A stretch of 64,000 nt of DNA from an uncultured Acetatifactor sp. (GTDB lineage Bacteria; Bacillota; Clostridia; Lachnospirales; Lachnospiraceae), in NCBI GenBank assembly GCA_910586215.1, contig CAJUGH010000011.1:1-64000 (forward strand). Reading direction: 5' to 3'. Within the stretch, counting starts at the first letter, position 1, and each line of letters opens with the position of its first letter. The notes beneath the pieces are model-generated. The model saw nothing but the letters and a program-made list of their open reading frames with translations, was not told the origin of the DNA and searched no databases. The position numbers and the translations under genes were made by a program. This document shows, in pieces, positions 36,201-44,155 of the stretch.

Positions 36201-39200
36201 AATCTTCACTGTGGTAGTCGCTGCAAGGATGCGGGAGAAGAAGGAATCCCTTCCCTCACTGCCATCCTTTCCCGGAAGGATATAGGTGTCATGAAGTTCG
36301 AACTCTCCATCCCCTTCTGCACGGTACACCTTGTAACCAAGAATCTCGTTACCATATATTCCGTCATTGGCCTCCGTAAAGTCAAACTGCACGTAATCCT
36401 GCCCGGCCTTTCCATTGTCGAGCTGTGCTGTCAGCAGTCCCTGTGACAGCAGATAGCTTAAATTGGCAGGCTGGTTATAGCCCACATTCTGCCAGGCCAC
36501 ACCTTCCCGGTAAGCCAGATCCTGGAGCAGACAGGGCACGACATAATCCGTCTCAATGGTCGTGCTGTAGATCCTGATCTTATTCTTGTCCCCGGAGCAT
36601 CTGGCAATGATCTCTTCCCGCCAGTCACCCAGGATATCTGCCACCAGCCCCAGATTACCCTTGGTACCATTGCTGGACCAGATCTCCTCAGAGTAGAGCA
36701 ACGGCTCCTGGGTCTGCGTCTCGTAATTCCACTTGGAGATCGTCACACCTATGGGCACATACCCATTTTTCTCGTTAAATTCATGATCCTGTATCTCACT
36801 CAGCAGATCCCCGTCCCAGAAAATCGTAAAGTTGGAGGCCGGTGTGGCGTCCGCCAGTTTCACCAGGTTGTCCAATGTGGACAGGGCAGAGAATACATTC
36901 CCTCTTGTGGAGTCCCAGGAAGGTTCTGATTCATCCCCTGACGGCGTCCAGTTCGGTCCTGCCACCGACCACCATTCCCCTCCGGGAGATGTAGGGTCAA
37001 TGTCTGCCGCCACACCGCGGCCGGTATCCCTGCCGGTGTAATACCCCATTAAGGTCTCTCCTGTCTCAGCATCCAGTATTTCCACATGATATTTGGCATC
37101 GTTATGTTCATGCACCTGCAGGATCTCCAGCCCCGGATTCCAGGGAACCCAGTCTGATACATGCATGGCATCCCCGTGACCGTTTCCAGTACACCACTTT
37201 ACCGTACCGTCATGGTCAATGGCCAGTGCGCCATAGATGATCTCATCCTTGCCATCCCCGTCGATGTCATTGACACTTAAACCATGGTTCCCCTGTGCCT
37301 CATACTGGGATCCGGCCTCTTTGGTGTCGAAAGTCCAGTAGGTGAATATCTCATCGCCTATGCCGTCTTCATTGGTATCCTTCATGCCATAGGCCGTCAG
37401 ACAGGTCCTGGTATAATATCCCCTGCAGAACACTGCAAAAGGAGTTTCACCATCCAGATAGGCCGTAGCGGACAGAAACCGGTCCACACGGTTGCCATAG
37501 CCATCGCCCCATGCGCTGACGGAACCTCTCTCAGGGATATAGTCTACGGTATCCGCAATGGTGCCATCCTCACCATTGAATATGGTGAAATATTCCGGGC
37601 CGTCCAGCACATAGCCGCTGCTGTTGCGGTAATCATTCCGGGCAGATATGGTCTCCACAGGCAGTGCAGAAGCATTGCATGCGCCTACATAACCGGTTTC
37701 CTCCAGTCCGATGCCACCTGCCACGGTATTCCGGTAGGTGGTGGTGCCGTCCGCAGTCTTCACTGCAATCTCAGCCCTGCCGTCCCCATCGTAATCCCAT
37801 ACCTGGAACTGGGTGTAATGGGCACCGGAACGGATATTCACACCCATGTCGATTCTCCAGAGCAGCTTCACTGTCCCAGTGGAAAAATCAATGTCGTAGC
37901 CATCCAGGAAAGTTTTACCCGTATAGCCGCTGCCGGAATTGTCCTTCGCATTGCCAGGGTACCATTTCACCACCAGTTCCAGTTCCCCGTCACCATCCAG
38001 GTCTCCCACAGACATATCATTTGCAGAATAGGTACAGGCCGTCCCATCGGGCATGGTCTCATCTTCAGGCGCAAACAGGGACAATTCCAGATATTTATCT
38101 GTCCATGGCTTCACATCCTTTGCCACCAGTCCCAGTTTTCCATCACCGCTGCCTACTACTTTATAGATATCTGCCGCACTTCCCTCCGGGTCAATCAGGT
38201 TTGTTACCGTCAGGTCTTTTGCCAGCACATTTCCATTTTTGTACACGGTAAAGGTAGTTGCCAGCTGCCCTGCACCGTTGCAGTCTCCTTCAAAGCTTCT
38301 CCAGCTCAAATACACGCCTTTGGTGTATGTGGTTCCATCGGGTCCTTTGGCGCTGACCAAAGTCTCACCGCCGTCCCGCCCGGACAGGTCAATGGCTACC
38401 AGGGCACGGCTTGCATATTTTTCCGTACCGCCATGAACCAGAGATCCGGTCACAGGCGTCTGACACGCTTCAGACATTTCTCCCACACCGGTTTTGGTCA
38501 GAGCTGCCACCTTGTAATAATAATGCATATTGGTGGCCACATCATGATCTGTATAGACAGTGGTACCTCGGCCACACTCCCCGACCTTCACAAATCCGGT
38601 AAATCCCTTCTCATCCTCTGCTTTATCAGAGCGGTAAATGTAATATTTGATCGCACCGTCCAGGGCATCCCACTGCAGGGAAATATACCTTTGCAGTTCC
38701 GTGGCATCCTGCGTTGGGCTGGTGCAGATCAGATTCTGCGGAGCTGGTGCAGGGTCACCCTCTACAAACAGTTCCACTGTTATGATGTTGCTGCGTGCGG
38801 ACTCCTTGCCCTCCTGGTCCACACAGGTCATATAATACTCATACACCTCTCCGATATCCCCGGTCATGGCACAACATACCGTGATACCAAGTTCCTCATA
38901 CTCTTCCTTGGTAAAGCTCTTCACCTGGGAGAACCTGGTGTCCGCGCTCCCCTTGCGGTAAATATTGTAGGACATGCCACCATCGGAAGGCGTAAAGCCC
39001 AATAGGAAAGTCGCCGCTCCCACCGCTTCGTCCATGCTCAGTTCACTGTATGTCAGACCGCTGGGGGCCAGAAGAAGCTCCGTGATGGTCATTCCATTCA
39101 AGTAATTATCTGTGGTTACATTCAGCTGACCGTCTTCCACCCTGACAGTGGCCGTGCAGCTTGCCAGAGCCTGTTTGGTGGAGATGCTGCCAATGCCGGC

Positions 39201-41768
39201 ACCCTCCGCCGTATAGGAATTCTTGATGGTGCTGGTACCTGCCAGCAGATCTCCTGCATAAATGGTGACTTCATAGTCTCCATTGGGAAGATCTACAGCG
39301 AATTCCCCCGCCCCCAGGGTAAAATCATCTGCCATATCAGAAGATGTCCCCATGCCATTGTTCTTCCGGTAACGGCCATTCCCGGGCGCCTTGATCCAGC
39401 CATAGCCTGCCGTCTGGTCATAAGCCTGTTCTGCCGTGACACCCACCCAGCCTTCCATGGTAGGGCCATTGTCTGATTTCCTTCCATTAAAGTCGAACTG
39501 ATACCCTGCAGATTTGGTCTTGGCCTGGGCATATTCAGACAATTCGCCTACTCCCTTGTCGTTATAGCCTGCCACCGCATATACATAGGTACATCCAGCT
39601 TCACAGCCAGCGTCTGCAAACCGGGTGCCGGATGTGGCAGAATATTTCTCTGCACCATCAAAGTTCACATCCGCAATACTCTGCCCATCTGCCAGTTTCT
39701 GACGGTATACATAGTACATCTCCGCATTGGGATCCCCATCCCAGGAGATATTCACGCTCTTGGAACCCACTGTGCCTACCTTCAGGTTCCCGATCCGGGC
39801 CGGCACATCCATTGCTGTCCTGGGCACCACCCTGGCCTTCAGGTCTGCCAACGCCTGGTTGTCACTCTCCAGGATACCGTCTGCCACGCACTGTGCGAAT
39901 TTATATGCCCCATACCACTGCAGATGGGTGGAATCCGACACACCGCCTGCATAGGCACCGGTATATTCCCCGGCTGCCACATGTAGGAACAGGGATTTTG
40001 CTCCTTCCACCCCAAAGCTGTTACATACCGCCACAGAACGGGCCGTCAAATCGATCAGCGGAATATTCTGTGCTGCCGCCATAGAGCGGCAAATATTCCC
40101 ATACTGCTCAAAATTCCCCACAAAAGAAACTGTCCCGTCGTCCAGCGTGGTATAGCTGTATCTGGCCACCGGGGTCACCAGCACAGGCGTGGCACCCCTC
40201 TGGAGGGCGCCGTCCACATAGTACTGGATCCATCTGCCGAACTCCTCCGGGGTGGGGTCTACATAGCGCTCAGGCCTGCTGTAGGTGGAATCATTGTGTC
40301 CCCACTGCACGAACAGATAGTCTCCCGGCCTGATATCCTCCAGCAGGTCATCCAGTTTCCCCTCTACCACGAAAGATTTGGAAGAGCGGCCTCCTATGGC
40401 ACGGTTTTCCACAACGGCATTCGCTGCCTCATAGCGTCTGGCCTGGCTGTATCCACAGTCCGTAGCCGCACTCTCTATCACCTCGCCGCCGAAAAACATG
40501 GCAAGGGTTTCACCCCAGCCTGTCTGGGGATCATAATAATCCTCATAGGTCTGAACAGTAGAGTCGGAAGCCAGATAGACGGTAGGCTTCCCTCCACGCT
40601 CATTGGTGGCAAGTCTTGTGACCTTAATCCCGGACACATAGACCTTCTGCAAGGCCGCTGCTTCCATGGATGCTGCACTGTTCTGCGCCAGGAACTTCAA
40701 GCTCAGCACTTCATCCACAAGACATACGTCAAAAGAAACTGTCTGGGTAGCACCTGGTGCAACCTGGATGCCGGATATCCGGGTAATGTCCTCTGCCTTC
40801 ATATCTGCAACATATGCTGCAGAAGAAGGATTCACCAAGGTCACTTCCACCCGGTAATCTGCACCTGGAAGCTGCATATCAAAAGAAGAAGTATTCTCAT
40901 ATGTATTTGTAAAAGCATAACCGGACAAAGTATTGGCCTCTGTCCAGACCTGGCTGGCAATGGCCAGGTAGCCTGTCCCATTCTCCACATAGGAAGAACC
41001 CGGCTCGTCCCTGCTGACCTTGCGGGGACGGAATACATTGCCCACTACTCCTTCCGCGGGATTTTTGTACTCCACATCCCGGAAACCGACAGCAAGTGTA
41101 TCTGCATCTGGATTCTGATAGATATCTGCCTGTGTCACATCAGTGCCAAAAGCCAGATTATATAGCACCTCATCTGTGACAAAAGTCTCATATCCGCCCC
41201 AGTTCCCCGATCCTATGCCTACCAGCCTTTCCTTCTTCTCCGATAGGAGTGCATCCTCCTGGGGTATCTCCTCTTCCGGATCTAATTCTTCCTCCTCCGG
41301 AGATTCTGTTACCTTATCCCCCTCCTCAGGCTCATCCCCCTCCGAAGGACTGGTTCCTGTATCTCCCTCTCCAGACCCATTGCCTTCTGAAGGACCAGTT
41401 CCTGTATTTCCCTCTCCGGACCCATTCCCCTCCGAAGGGCCGGTCTCTGTGCTTCCTTCTCCGGATCCATTCCCTTCTGAAGGGCCGGTCTCTGTATTCC
41501 CTTCTCCTAAGCCATCCCCCTCCGAAGGACTGGTCTGTGTATCTCCCTCTCCAGATCCACCACCTTCCGAAGGGATCGTCCCTTCTGCCTCATCTGCCGG
41601 CCTGTCGCCTTCTGGCACGTCTGTCCCTGGAACAGTTGTATCTGCCAGGTTCCCGGCCTGCACATACATCCCATCCGAAAAGCCTACACTTCCCAGCACC
41701 AGAATCAGGCTCATCAAATATGCCATTCCTCTGCCCATGAAGGCTTTGCGTCCTTTCCTTTTGTTCAT
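33261..41768 (-). CDS. Giant membrane-anchored rhamnogalacturonan acetylesterase (CE12) plus rhamnogalacturonan lyase (PL11)
   Basis: 2835 residues. Signal peptide about 1-39; six acidic 15-residue repeats (PSEGNGSGEGNTETG type) at 66-155. An SGNH esterase of CE12/RhgT type spans 394-635 with catalytic Ser401 (ASDST), Asn492 (WGHND), Asp612 and His615 (DSTHLQ). Then FN3 (656-750), a malectin-like module (756-905) and FN3 (1005-1105). A PL11 lyase beta-propeller (about 1118-1785) has Ca-binding-type DLDGDGELE, DYDGDGRAE and DIDGDGKDE loops. Bacterial Ig-like domains (about 1865-2105 and 2275-2430) and two more malectin-like modules follow, then a Pro/Thr/Asp/Gly linker and a single membrane helix (about 2797-2820) ending KRRKAQEEE. 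No LPxTG motif, so membrane anchoring is likely. It would deacetylate and cleave rhamnogalacturonan I at the cell surface. Confidence 0.92.
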   Translation of the reverse strand: MNKRKGRKAFMGRGMAYLMSLILVLGSVGFSDGMYVQAGNLADTTVPGTDVPEGDRPADEAEGTIPSEGGGSGEGDTQTSPSEGDGLGEGNTETGPSEGNGSGEGSTETGPSEGNGSGEGNTGTGPSEGNGSGEGDTGTSPSEGDEPEEGDKVTESPEEEELDPEEEIPQEDALLSEKKERLVGIGSGNWGGYETFVTDEVLYNLAFGTDVTQADIYQNPDADTLAVGFRDVEYKNPAEGVVGNVFRPRKVSRDEPGSSYVENGTGYLAIASQVWTEANTLSGYAFTNTYENTSSFDMQLPGADYRVEVTLVNPSSAAYVADMKAEDITRISGIQVAPGATQTVSFDVCLVDEVLSLKFLAQNSAASMEAAALQKVYVSGIKVTRLATNERGGKPTVYLASDSTVQTYEDYYDPQTGWGETLAMFFGGEVIESAATDCGYSQARRYEAANAVVENRAIGGRSSKSFVVEGKLDDLLEDIRPGDYLFVQWGHNDSTYSRPERYVDPTPEEFGRWIQYYVDGALQRGATPVLVTPVARYSYTTLDDGTVSFVGNFEQYGNICRSMAAAQNIPLIDLTARSVAVCNSFGVEGAKSLFLHVAAGEYTGAYAGGVSDSTHLQWYGAYKFAQCVADGILESDNQALADLKARVVPRTAMDVPARIGNLKVGTVGSKSVNISWDGDPNAEMYYVYRQKLADGQSIADVNFDGAEKYSATSGTRFADAGCEAGCTYVYAVAGYNDKGVGELSEYAQAKTKSAGYQFDFNGRKSDNGPTMEGWVGVTAEQAYDQTAGYGWIKAPGNGRYRKNNGMGTSSDMADDFTLGAGEFAVDLPNGDYEVTIYAGDLLAGTSTIKNSYTAEGAGIGSISTKQALASCTATVRVEDGQLNVTTDNYLNGMTITELLLAPSGLTYSELSMDEAVGAATFLLGFTPSDGGMSYNIYRKGSADTRFSQVKSFTKEEYEELGITVCCAMTGDIGEVYEYYMTCVDQEGKESARSNIITVELFVEGDPAPAPQNLICTSPTQDATELQRYISLQWDALDGAIKYYIYRSDKAEDEKGFTGFVKVGECGRGTTVYTDHDVATNMHYYYKVAALTKTGVGEMSEACQTPVTGSLVHGGTEKYASRALVAIDLSGRDGGETLVSAKGPDGTTYTKGVYLSWRSFEGDCNGAGQLATTFTVYKNGNVLAKDLTVTNLIDPEGSAADIYKVVGSGDGKLGLVAKDVKPWTDKYLELSLFAPEDETMPDGTACTYSANDMSVGDLDGDGELELVVKWYPGNAKDNSGSGYTGKTFLDGYDIDFSTGTVKLLWRIDMGVNIRSGAHYTQFQVWDYDGDGRAEIAVKTADGTTTYRNTVAGGIGLEETGYVGACNASALPVETISARNDYRNSSGYVLDGPEYFTIFNGEDGTIADTVDYIPERGSVSAWGDGYGNRVDRFLSATAYLDGETPFAVFCRGYYTRTCLTAYGMKDTNEDGIGDEIFTYWTFDTKEAGSQYEAQGNHGLSVNDIDGDGKDEIIYGALAIDHDGTVKWCTGNGHGDAMHVSDWVPWNPGLEILQVHEHNDAKYHVEILDAETGETLMGYYTGRDTGRGVAADIDPTSPGGEWWSVAGPNWTPSGDESEPSWDSTRGNVFSALSTLDNLVKLADATPASNFTIFWDGDLLSEIQDHEFNEKNGYVPIGVTISKWNYETQTQEPLLYSEEIWSSNGTKGNLGLVADILGDWREEIIARCSGDKNKIRIYSTTIETDYVVPCLLQDLAYREGVAWQNVGYNQPANLSYLLSQGLLTAQLDNGKAGQDYVQFDFTEANDGIYGNEILGYKVYRAEGDGEFELHDTYILPGKDGSEGRDSFFSRILAATTTVKIAQKPEIAVESIRLVEGMPIPEGKTLESLFPAYVEVVDADGKTQKAPVTWDVTEVNLEKAGTYPVKAQVSGWDELLEVQVTVAANQISGFVPVEDIVLVQDPDFDKVAFEKQLPRTVKVSYTNTTTEEVAVTWDYSDVDFAVAGVYTVKGTLATEVGGLEESPVIRVEIKADYVESVDMVYAEIEWNTENVAGAMPVKVQVKWASGKTGREPVEWTDVTGVKADTVGTYTATGKVEGYQGEVKASVYVAYPAVYRFDFGIDAKKVPGTDGWIGMTVNAKGKTAKLSALGSFYTKEQGYGFETDSTMQGRTEVISQPGLYPNEVTDDFALPDGNTFLVDVPDGTYYVEIISNSALKSNVKSVVEGTALNVDSAAGEVNTGGCQAEVMDGQLTIQFTGNNSRVGGIIVRQVSLSDRKAVGIKELDMVEVSFGTALQDVELPEEVTVVYDDGLERSVAVVWDLDGNTAYKPNVPGVYTITGKLAKQIEGFQTKPTIAVKVKDHDADAKVLGFAAMDPVEVLVGTSDVELPGTVTVVYEDGFTWDVEVEWDAVDASTIGIQKVKGTLKTSVEGLDVMPEIEVVAVYRFDFGAGSVENGWIQVKSSSDTYETNGAYGFTEESKALGYSDKSYKDPDAVYADCVLGWNAEKAYEYIVKVPNGRYEVTVYSYNGSGSQYNHYEAEGVAIGADIRLGNSSQTKNQNVVTVDVADGELNVTNRSCKAGQPAIYFNGLVIRPVAPASSGNSIMANLRRAVSEISGLQLLDETVSGTGAFEQMEGGYRYTDTKDVKSNTTYRYKVQAIVKDTPVVAASDTPDTPDVPDTPDTPGTPNVPGTSGGSQNAGNESAGGSGAGGDGTTEGTGASGTGTSVAVNGTGNRPGSTANGQTVQGDGQGTSTDDADAGTETPGTKDADAVPEEDTGESADAAEDSDLTDLGTDDDVPLAAPEAGTAFPIWSVLLTGLAVILAGTIFLLVLYKRRKAQEEE
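41304..41573 (-). repeat. 45-bp tandem repeat coding for acidic Gly/Ser/Glu spacer
   Basis: Six tandem 45-bp units encode 15-residue repeats of the form PSEG-x-GSGEG-x-TxTG (residues 66-155 of the CE12-PL11 protein). The middle units are nearly identical, the outer ones more diverged, the usual picture of repeats that expand and contract. It forms a flexible, negatively charged spacer between the signal peptide and the first module. Confidence 0.85.
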
Positions 41769-42114
41769 TCCCGTAATATTCCTCCTCTTTTCTGCACCTT
41801 CCGCGCTTTTTGCCTTCGTGCATTCCCAATTCCATCCCCTGCACCAGATGTCCTGTTAAGCTTCGCTGAATTGGAAATCGCTAAAGTCATGTACATATTA
41901 TATAAAACCAAAGGGATTTTTTCTGATCTATACAGCGTGATTTCTACCTGATTTCGACCATTTTGCACATCATAACCATAATCGCGGTGCAATTATATGA
42001 TTATTTGTGCACAATGCCATTTGCAATGTATAAAAAAGCCCAAAGAAAAACCGGCTTCCACAGTATTCCTGCGAAAACCGGTTTCATTCTTATCAATATC
42101 TATCAGAAATCATC
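41769..42114 (-). promoter_or_regulatory. Intergenic region with the CE12-PL11 promoter
   Basis: 346 bases without a gene. It holds a minus-strand TATAAT at 41897-41902 (about 130 bases before the start, no good -35), a palindromic TTGTGCACAA at about 42004-42013 that could be a regulator site, and the terminator of the S1 gene at 42048-42084. The GAGGAGG ribosome site is 12 bases before the ATG, a rather long gap. Confidence 0.5.
42048..42084 (-). terminator. Terminator of the S1-domain gene
   Basis: Stem AAACCGG/CCGGTTT (42078-42084 and 42048-42054), followed in the minus direction by TTCTTTGGGCTTTTTT, 31 bases after the stop codon. Confidence 0.6.
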
Positions 42115-43206
42115 TTACAGCTTCAGTCCCTTGAGCAGGTCTCCCAGGGAAGTGCCAACGGATTTCCCGGAACTGTACTGGGCAGCCAGCTTCCCGTCCA
42201 CCTCGTCCGGCTGGGCATCTTCTGCAAGGGCCTTCATACTCAGGCTGATCTTCCCGTTATTGGTATTCAGCACCTTCACCTTCACGGTATCGCCTACCTT
42301 CAGCACTTCACTAGGGGCCTTGATCCGCTTCTGGCTGATCTGGGAGACATGCACCAGGCCGCTCAGCCCCTCGCCCAGGTCCACAAAGGCACCGTAAGGC
42401 ATCAGGCTCTCCACCTTCCCCTCCATGACAGTGCCAGGGGCAATCATGGATATCTTGTGGTTCATGGCTTCTGCTTCCCGCTCCTTCAGCACATCCCTGG
42501 CGGAGAGCACCAGCTTCTCCCTGGCCTTCTCCACGGTGATCACCCGCACATCCAGGCTCTTGCCCACGAAGCTCTCCAGATCCTCCACATAGGACAGGGA
42601 CAGATGGGATGCCGGAATGAATCCCCGGATGCCTTCCAGGTATCCCACCACACCCTTATTCACCACCTGGCTCACCTTCACGGGCAGGATGGTCTTCTCC
42701 TCCAGGTAGGTCTGAAGCTTATCCCAGCCCAGGGCCTCTGCCGCCTCCACACAGGACAGCAGTATATTACCTGCCCCGTCATCCCGCTTTACCACAGTGG
42801 CCTCCAGCCTGTCACCCACATGTACGTCATTTAACACGGAGAACCCGGGATCCCTGCTCATGTCCGCAGCCTTGATCACCCCCGGTGCGTAGTAATCCAG
42901 ATCCAGGGTGACACCCTCCTCATCCACATGAATCACGGTGCCGGTAAGGATATCCCCCTCCCGGATCTTGCGGAAGGATGCCTCCAGTTCCTTGGTGTAA
43001 TCTGCCATGGATTCCGTGGGGACTTCCGCTGCCGGGGCCTTGGCGGCAGTTTCCACTGGAACTTCTGCCGCCGGAACTTCCACCTCCAGCGCTTCTGCCA
43101 CTTCCGTCCCCTCTTTCACTTCTGCCATACTTTCCGTTTCTTCCACTGCCATAGCAGGCTTTTCTTCCACTGCTGCTTCCATTTCTGTCTTCCGTTCTGT
43201 TTCCAT
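42115..43206 (-). CDS. S1 RNA-binding domain protein (short RpsA-like)
   Basis: 363 residues. Acidic Ala/Glu/Val-rich N-terminus (about 1-65), then three S1 domains at about 78-150, 165-238 and 252-325. The last is the most canonical, with GTVMEGKVESLMPYGAFVDLGEGLSGLVHVSQIS and VKVKVLNTNNGKISLSMKAL. True ribosomal S1 has four to six domains; many Firmicutes have short forms annotated as 30S S1 that act as RNA-binding or translation factors. Own promoter and terminator, so a single-gene unit. GTAGGAGGAG precedes the ATG. Confidence 0.88.
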   Translation of the reverse strand: METERKTEMEAAVEEKPAMAVEETESMAEVKEGTEVAEALEVEVPAAEVPVETAAKAPAAEVPTESMADYTKELEASFRKIREGDILTGTVIHVDEEGVTLDLDYYAPGVIKAADMSRDPGFSVLNDVHVGDRLEATVVKRDDGAGNILLSCVEAAEALGWDKLQTYLEEKTILPVKVSQVVNKGVVGYLEGIRGFIPASHLSLSYVEDLESFVGKSLDVRVITVEKAREKLVLSARDVLKEREAEAMNHKISMIAPGTVMEGKVESLMPYGAFVDLGEGLSGLVHVSQISQKRIKAPSEVLKVGDTVKVKVLNTNNGKISLSMKALAEDAQPDEVDGKLAAQYSSGKSVGTSLGDLLKGLKL

Positions 43207-43305
43207 CCTAGTCTCCTCCTACTCCTCTTTTCCTTTACGGCCCGGATCGGATTCCATTGCCGGTGCTTTCCTTATTCTACCTTCCACCTGGCCATCCTAT
43301 TCCCC

Positions 43306-43334
43306 ATTGTACCAACTTAACGCCATATGGGCAA
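43306..43334 (-). promoter_or_regulatory. Promoter of the S1-domain gene
   Basis: Minus-strand TTGCCC (43329-43334) and TACAAT (43306-43311), spacing 17, about 100 bases before the start. A small hairpin (GTGGAA/TTCCAC) at about 43342-43357 separates it from the acetyltransferase gene. Confidence 0.65.
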
Positions 43335-43363
43335 GCCCGTATGTGGAATTTTTTCCACCTGTG

Positions 43364-43894
43364 CTACAGTCCACACTCCAGCTGGCAGTCATACGGCTCC
43401 TGTTCCACATGCCCGGCATGATACCATCCGGCCTCCACACAGCCCATGGCCCTGTAGAAAGCCTGGCTTTCCACCGCGGAATGGGCTGAGATATACAGCT
43501 TCCCTGCCCCCATTCTGCCAGCCCATTCCCTGGCCGCCTGGAAAAGCATCCTTCCAATCCCCTTCCCACGCATATCCTGGGACACATGGATGCTGGACAG
43601 ATCCAGATATCTGTGCTCCCCGCCAAACAGTCCCGCTTCCACTGACACGAAGCCTTTCAAGGCACCATCCCAGAAGGCACCATACACAAACCCGTCCGTC
43701 TCCACCGTATGCCGCAGGCACCGGACCAGGGTCTGGTAATCTTCCTCGGACCAGTCATCGATGAAAGGATCCGGCTTGACCACCCATTTCTCCCCCTCCC
43801 GGCGCAGGCAGTCCGTTACCTCCTGGCGCCGGATAAAATCCCGGAACAGTTCCCGGCTGATCTCCTGTTTCTGTAAAGTCCTGTATTGGATCAT
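43364..43894 (-). CDS. GNAT-family N-acetyltransferase
   Basis: 176 residues, normal for a single GNAT domain. The acetyl-CoA pyrophosphate loop is visible as SQDMRGKGIGRMLF near residue 112, preceded by the beta-4 strand DLSSIHVS. The C-terminal SQAFYRAMGCVEAGW is the usual helix-strand of the fold. Cytoplasmic; substrate unknown. GGAGG is nine bases before the ATG. Probably a single-gene unit with a TATAAT at 44003-44008 upstream. Confidence 0.9.
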   Translation of the reverse strand: MIQYRTLQKQEISRELFRDFIRRQEVTDCLRREGEKWVVKPDPFIDDWSEEDYQTLVRCLRHTVETDGFVYGAFWDGALKGFVSVEAGLFGGEHRYLDLSSIHVSQDMRGKGIGRMLFQAAREWAGRMGAGKLYISAHSAVESQAFYRAMGCVEAGWYHAGHVEQEPYDCQLECGL

Positions 43895-44036
43895 GGTGCG
43901 ATTCCTCCCTGTACGGACAATCTTCTCCTCCTTATAGTGAAAAGGTCTGGAAACACTGTCGCCTTGTCATATCCAACATACCATACACAAAGGGGAAAGT
44001 CCATTATAATTTGGCAGTACCATTTTTAGAACAGGA

Positions 44037-44073
44037 AAAAGGCATGTGCCAACACTTCCTGCACATGCCTTTT
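44037..44073 (-). terminator. Terminator of the CUT1 transporter operon
   Basis: Perfect 13-bp stem (44037-44049 and 44061-44073), 11-base loop, ending in TTTTT in the minus direction, 83 bases after the binding-protein stop. Confidence 0.88.
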
Positions 44074-44155
44074 CTTCCATTCCCCAAAAAGGAAATCGTC
44101 CCGGCTTTGTATCCCTACTTTTCACGGCCTTGCCGTTCAAAGCAACTTTGTATCT

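Noticed and set aside
37284..39005. 573-codon open frame opposite the CE12-PL11 gene
   Set aside because: The minus-strand protein has clear PL11 and FN3 domains here; the opposite frame has none.
41304..41573. Possible CRISPR array
   Set aside because: Repeats are contiguous 45-bp coding units without spacers, in frame with a secreted protein.
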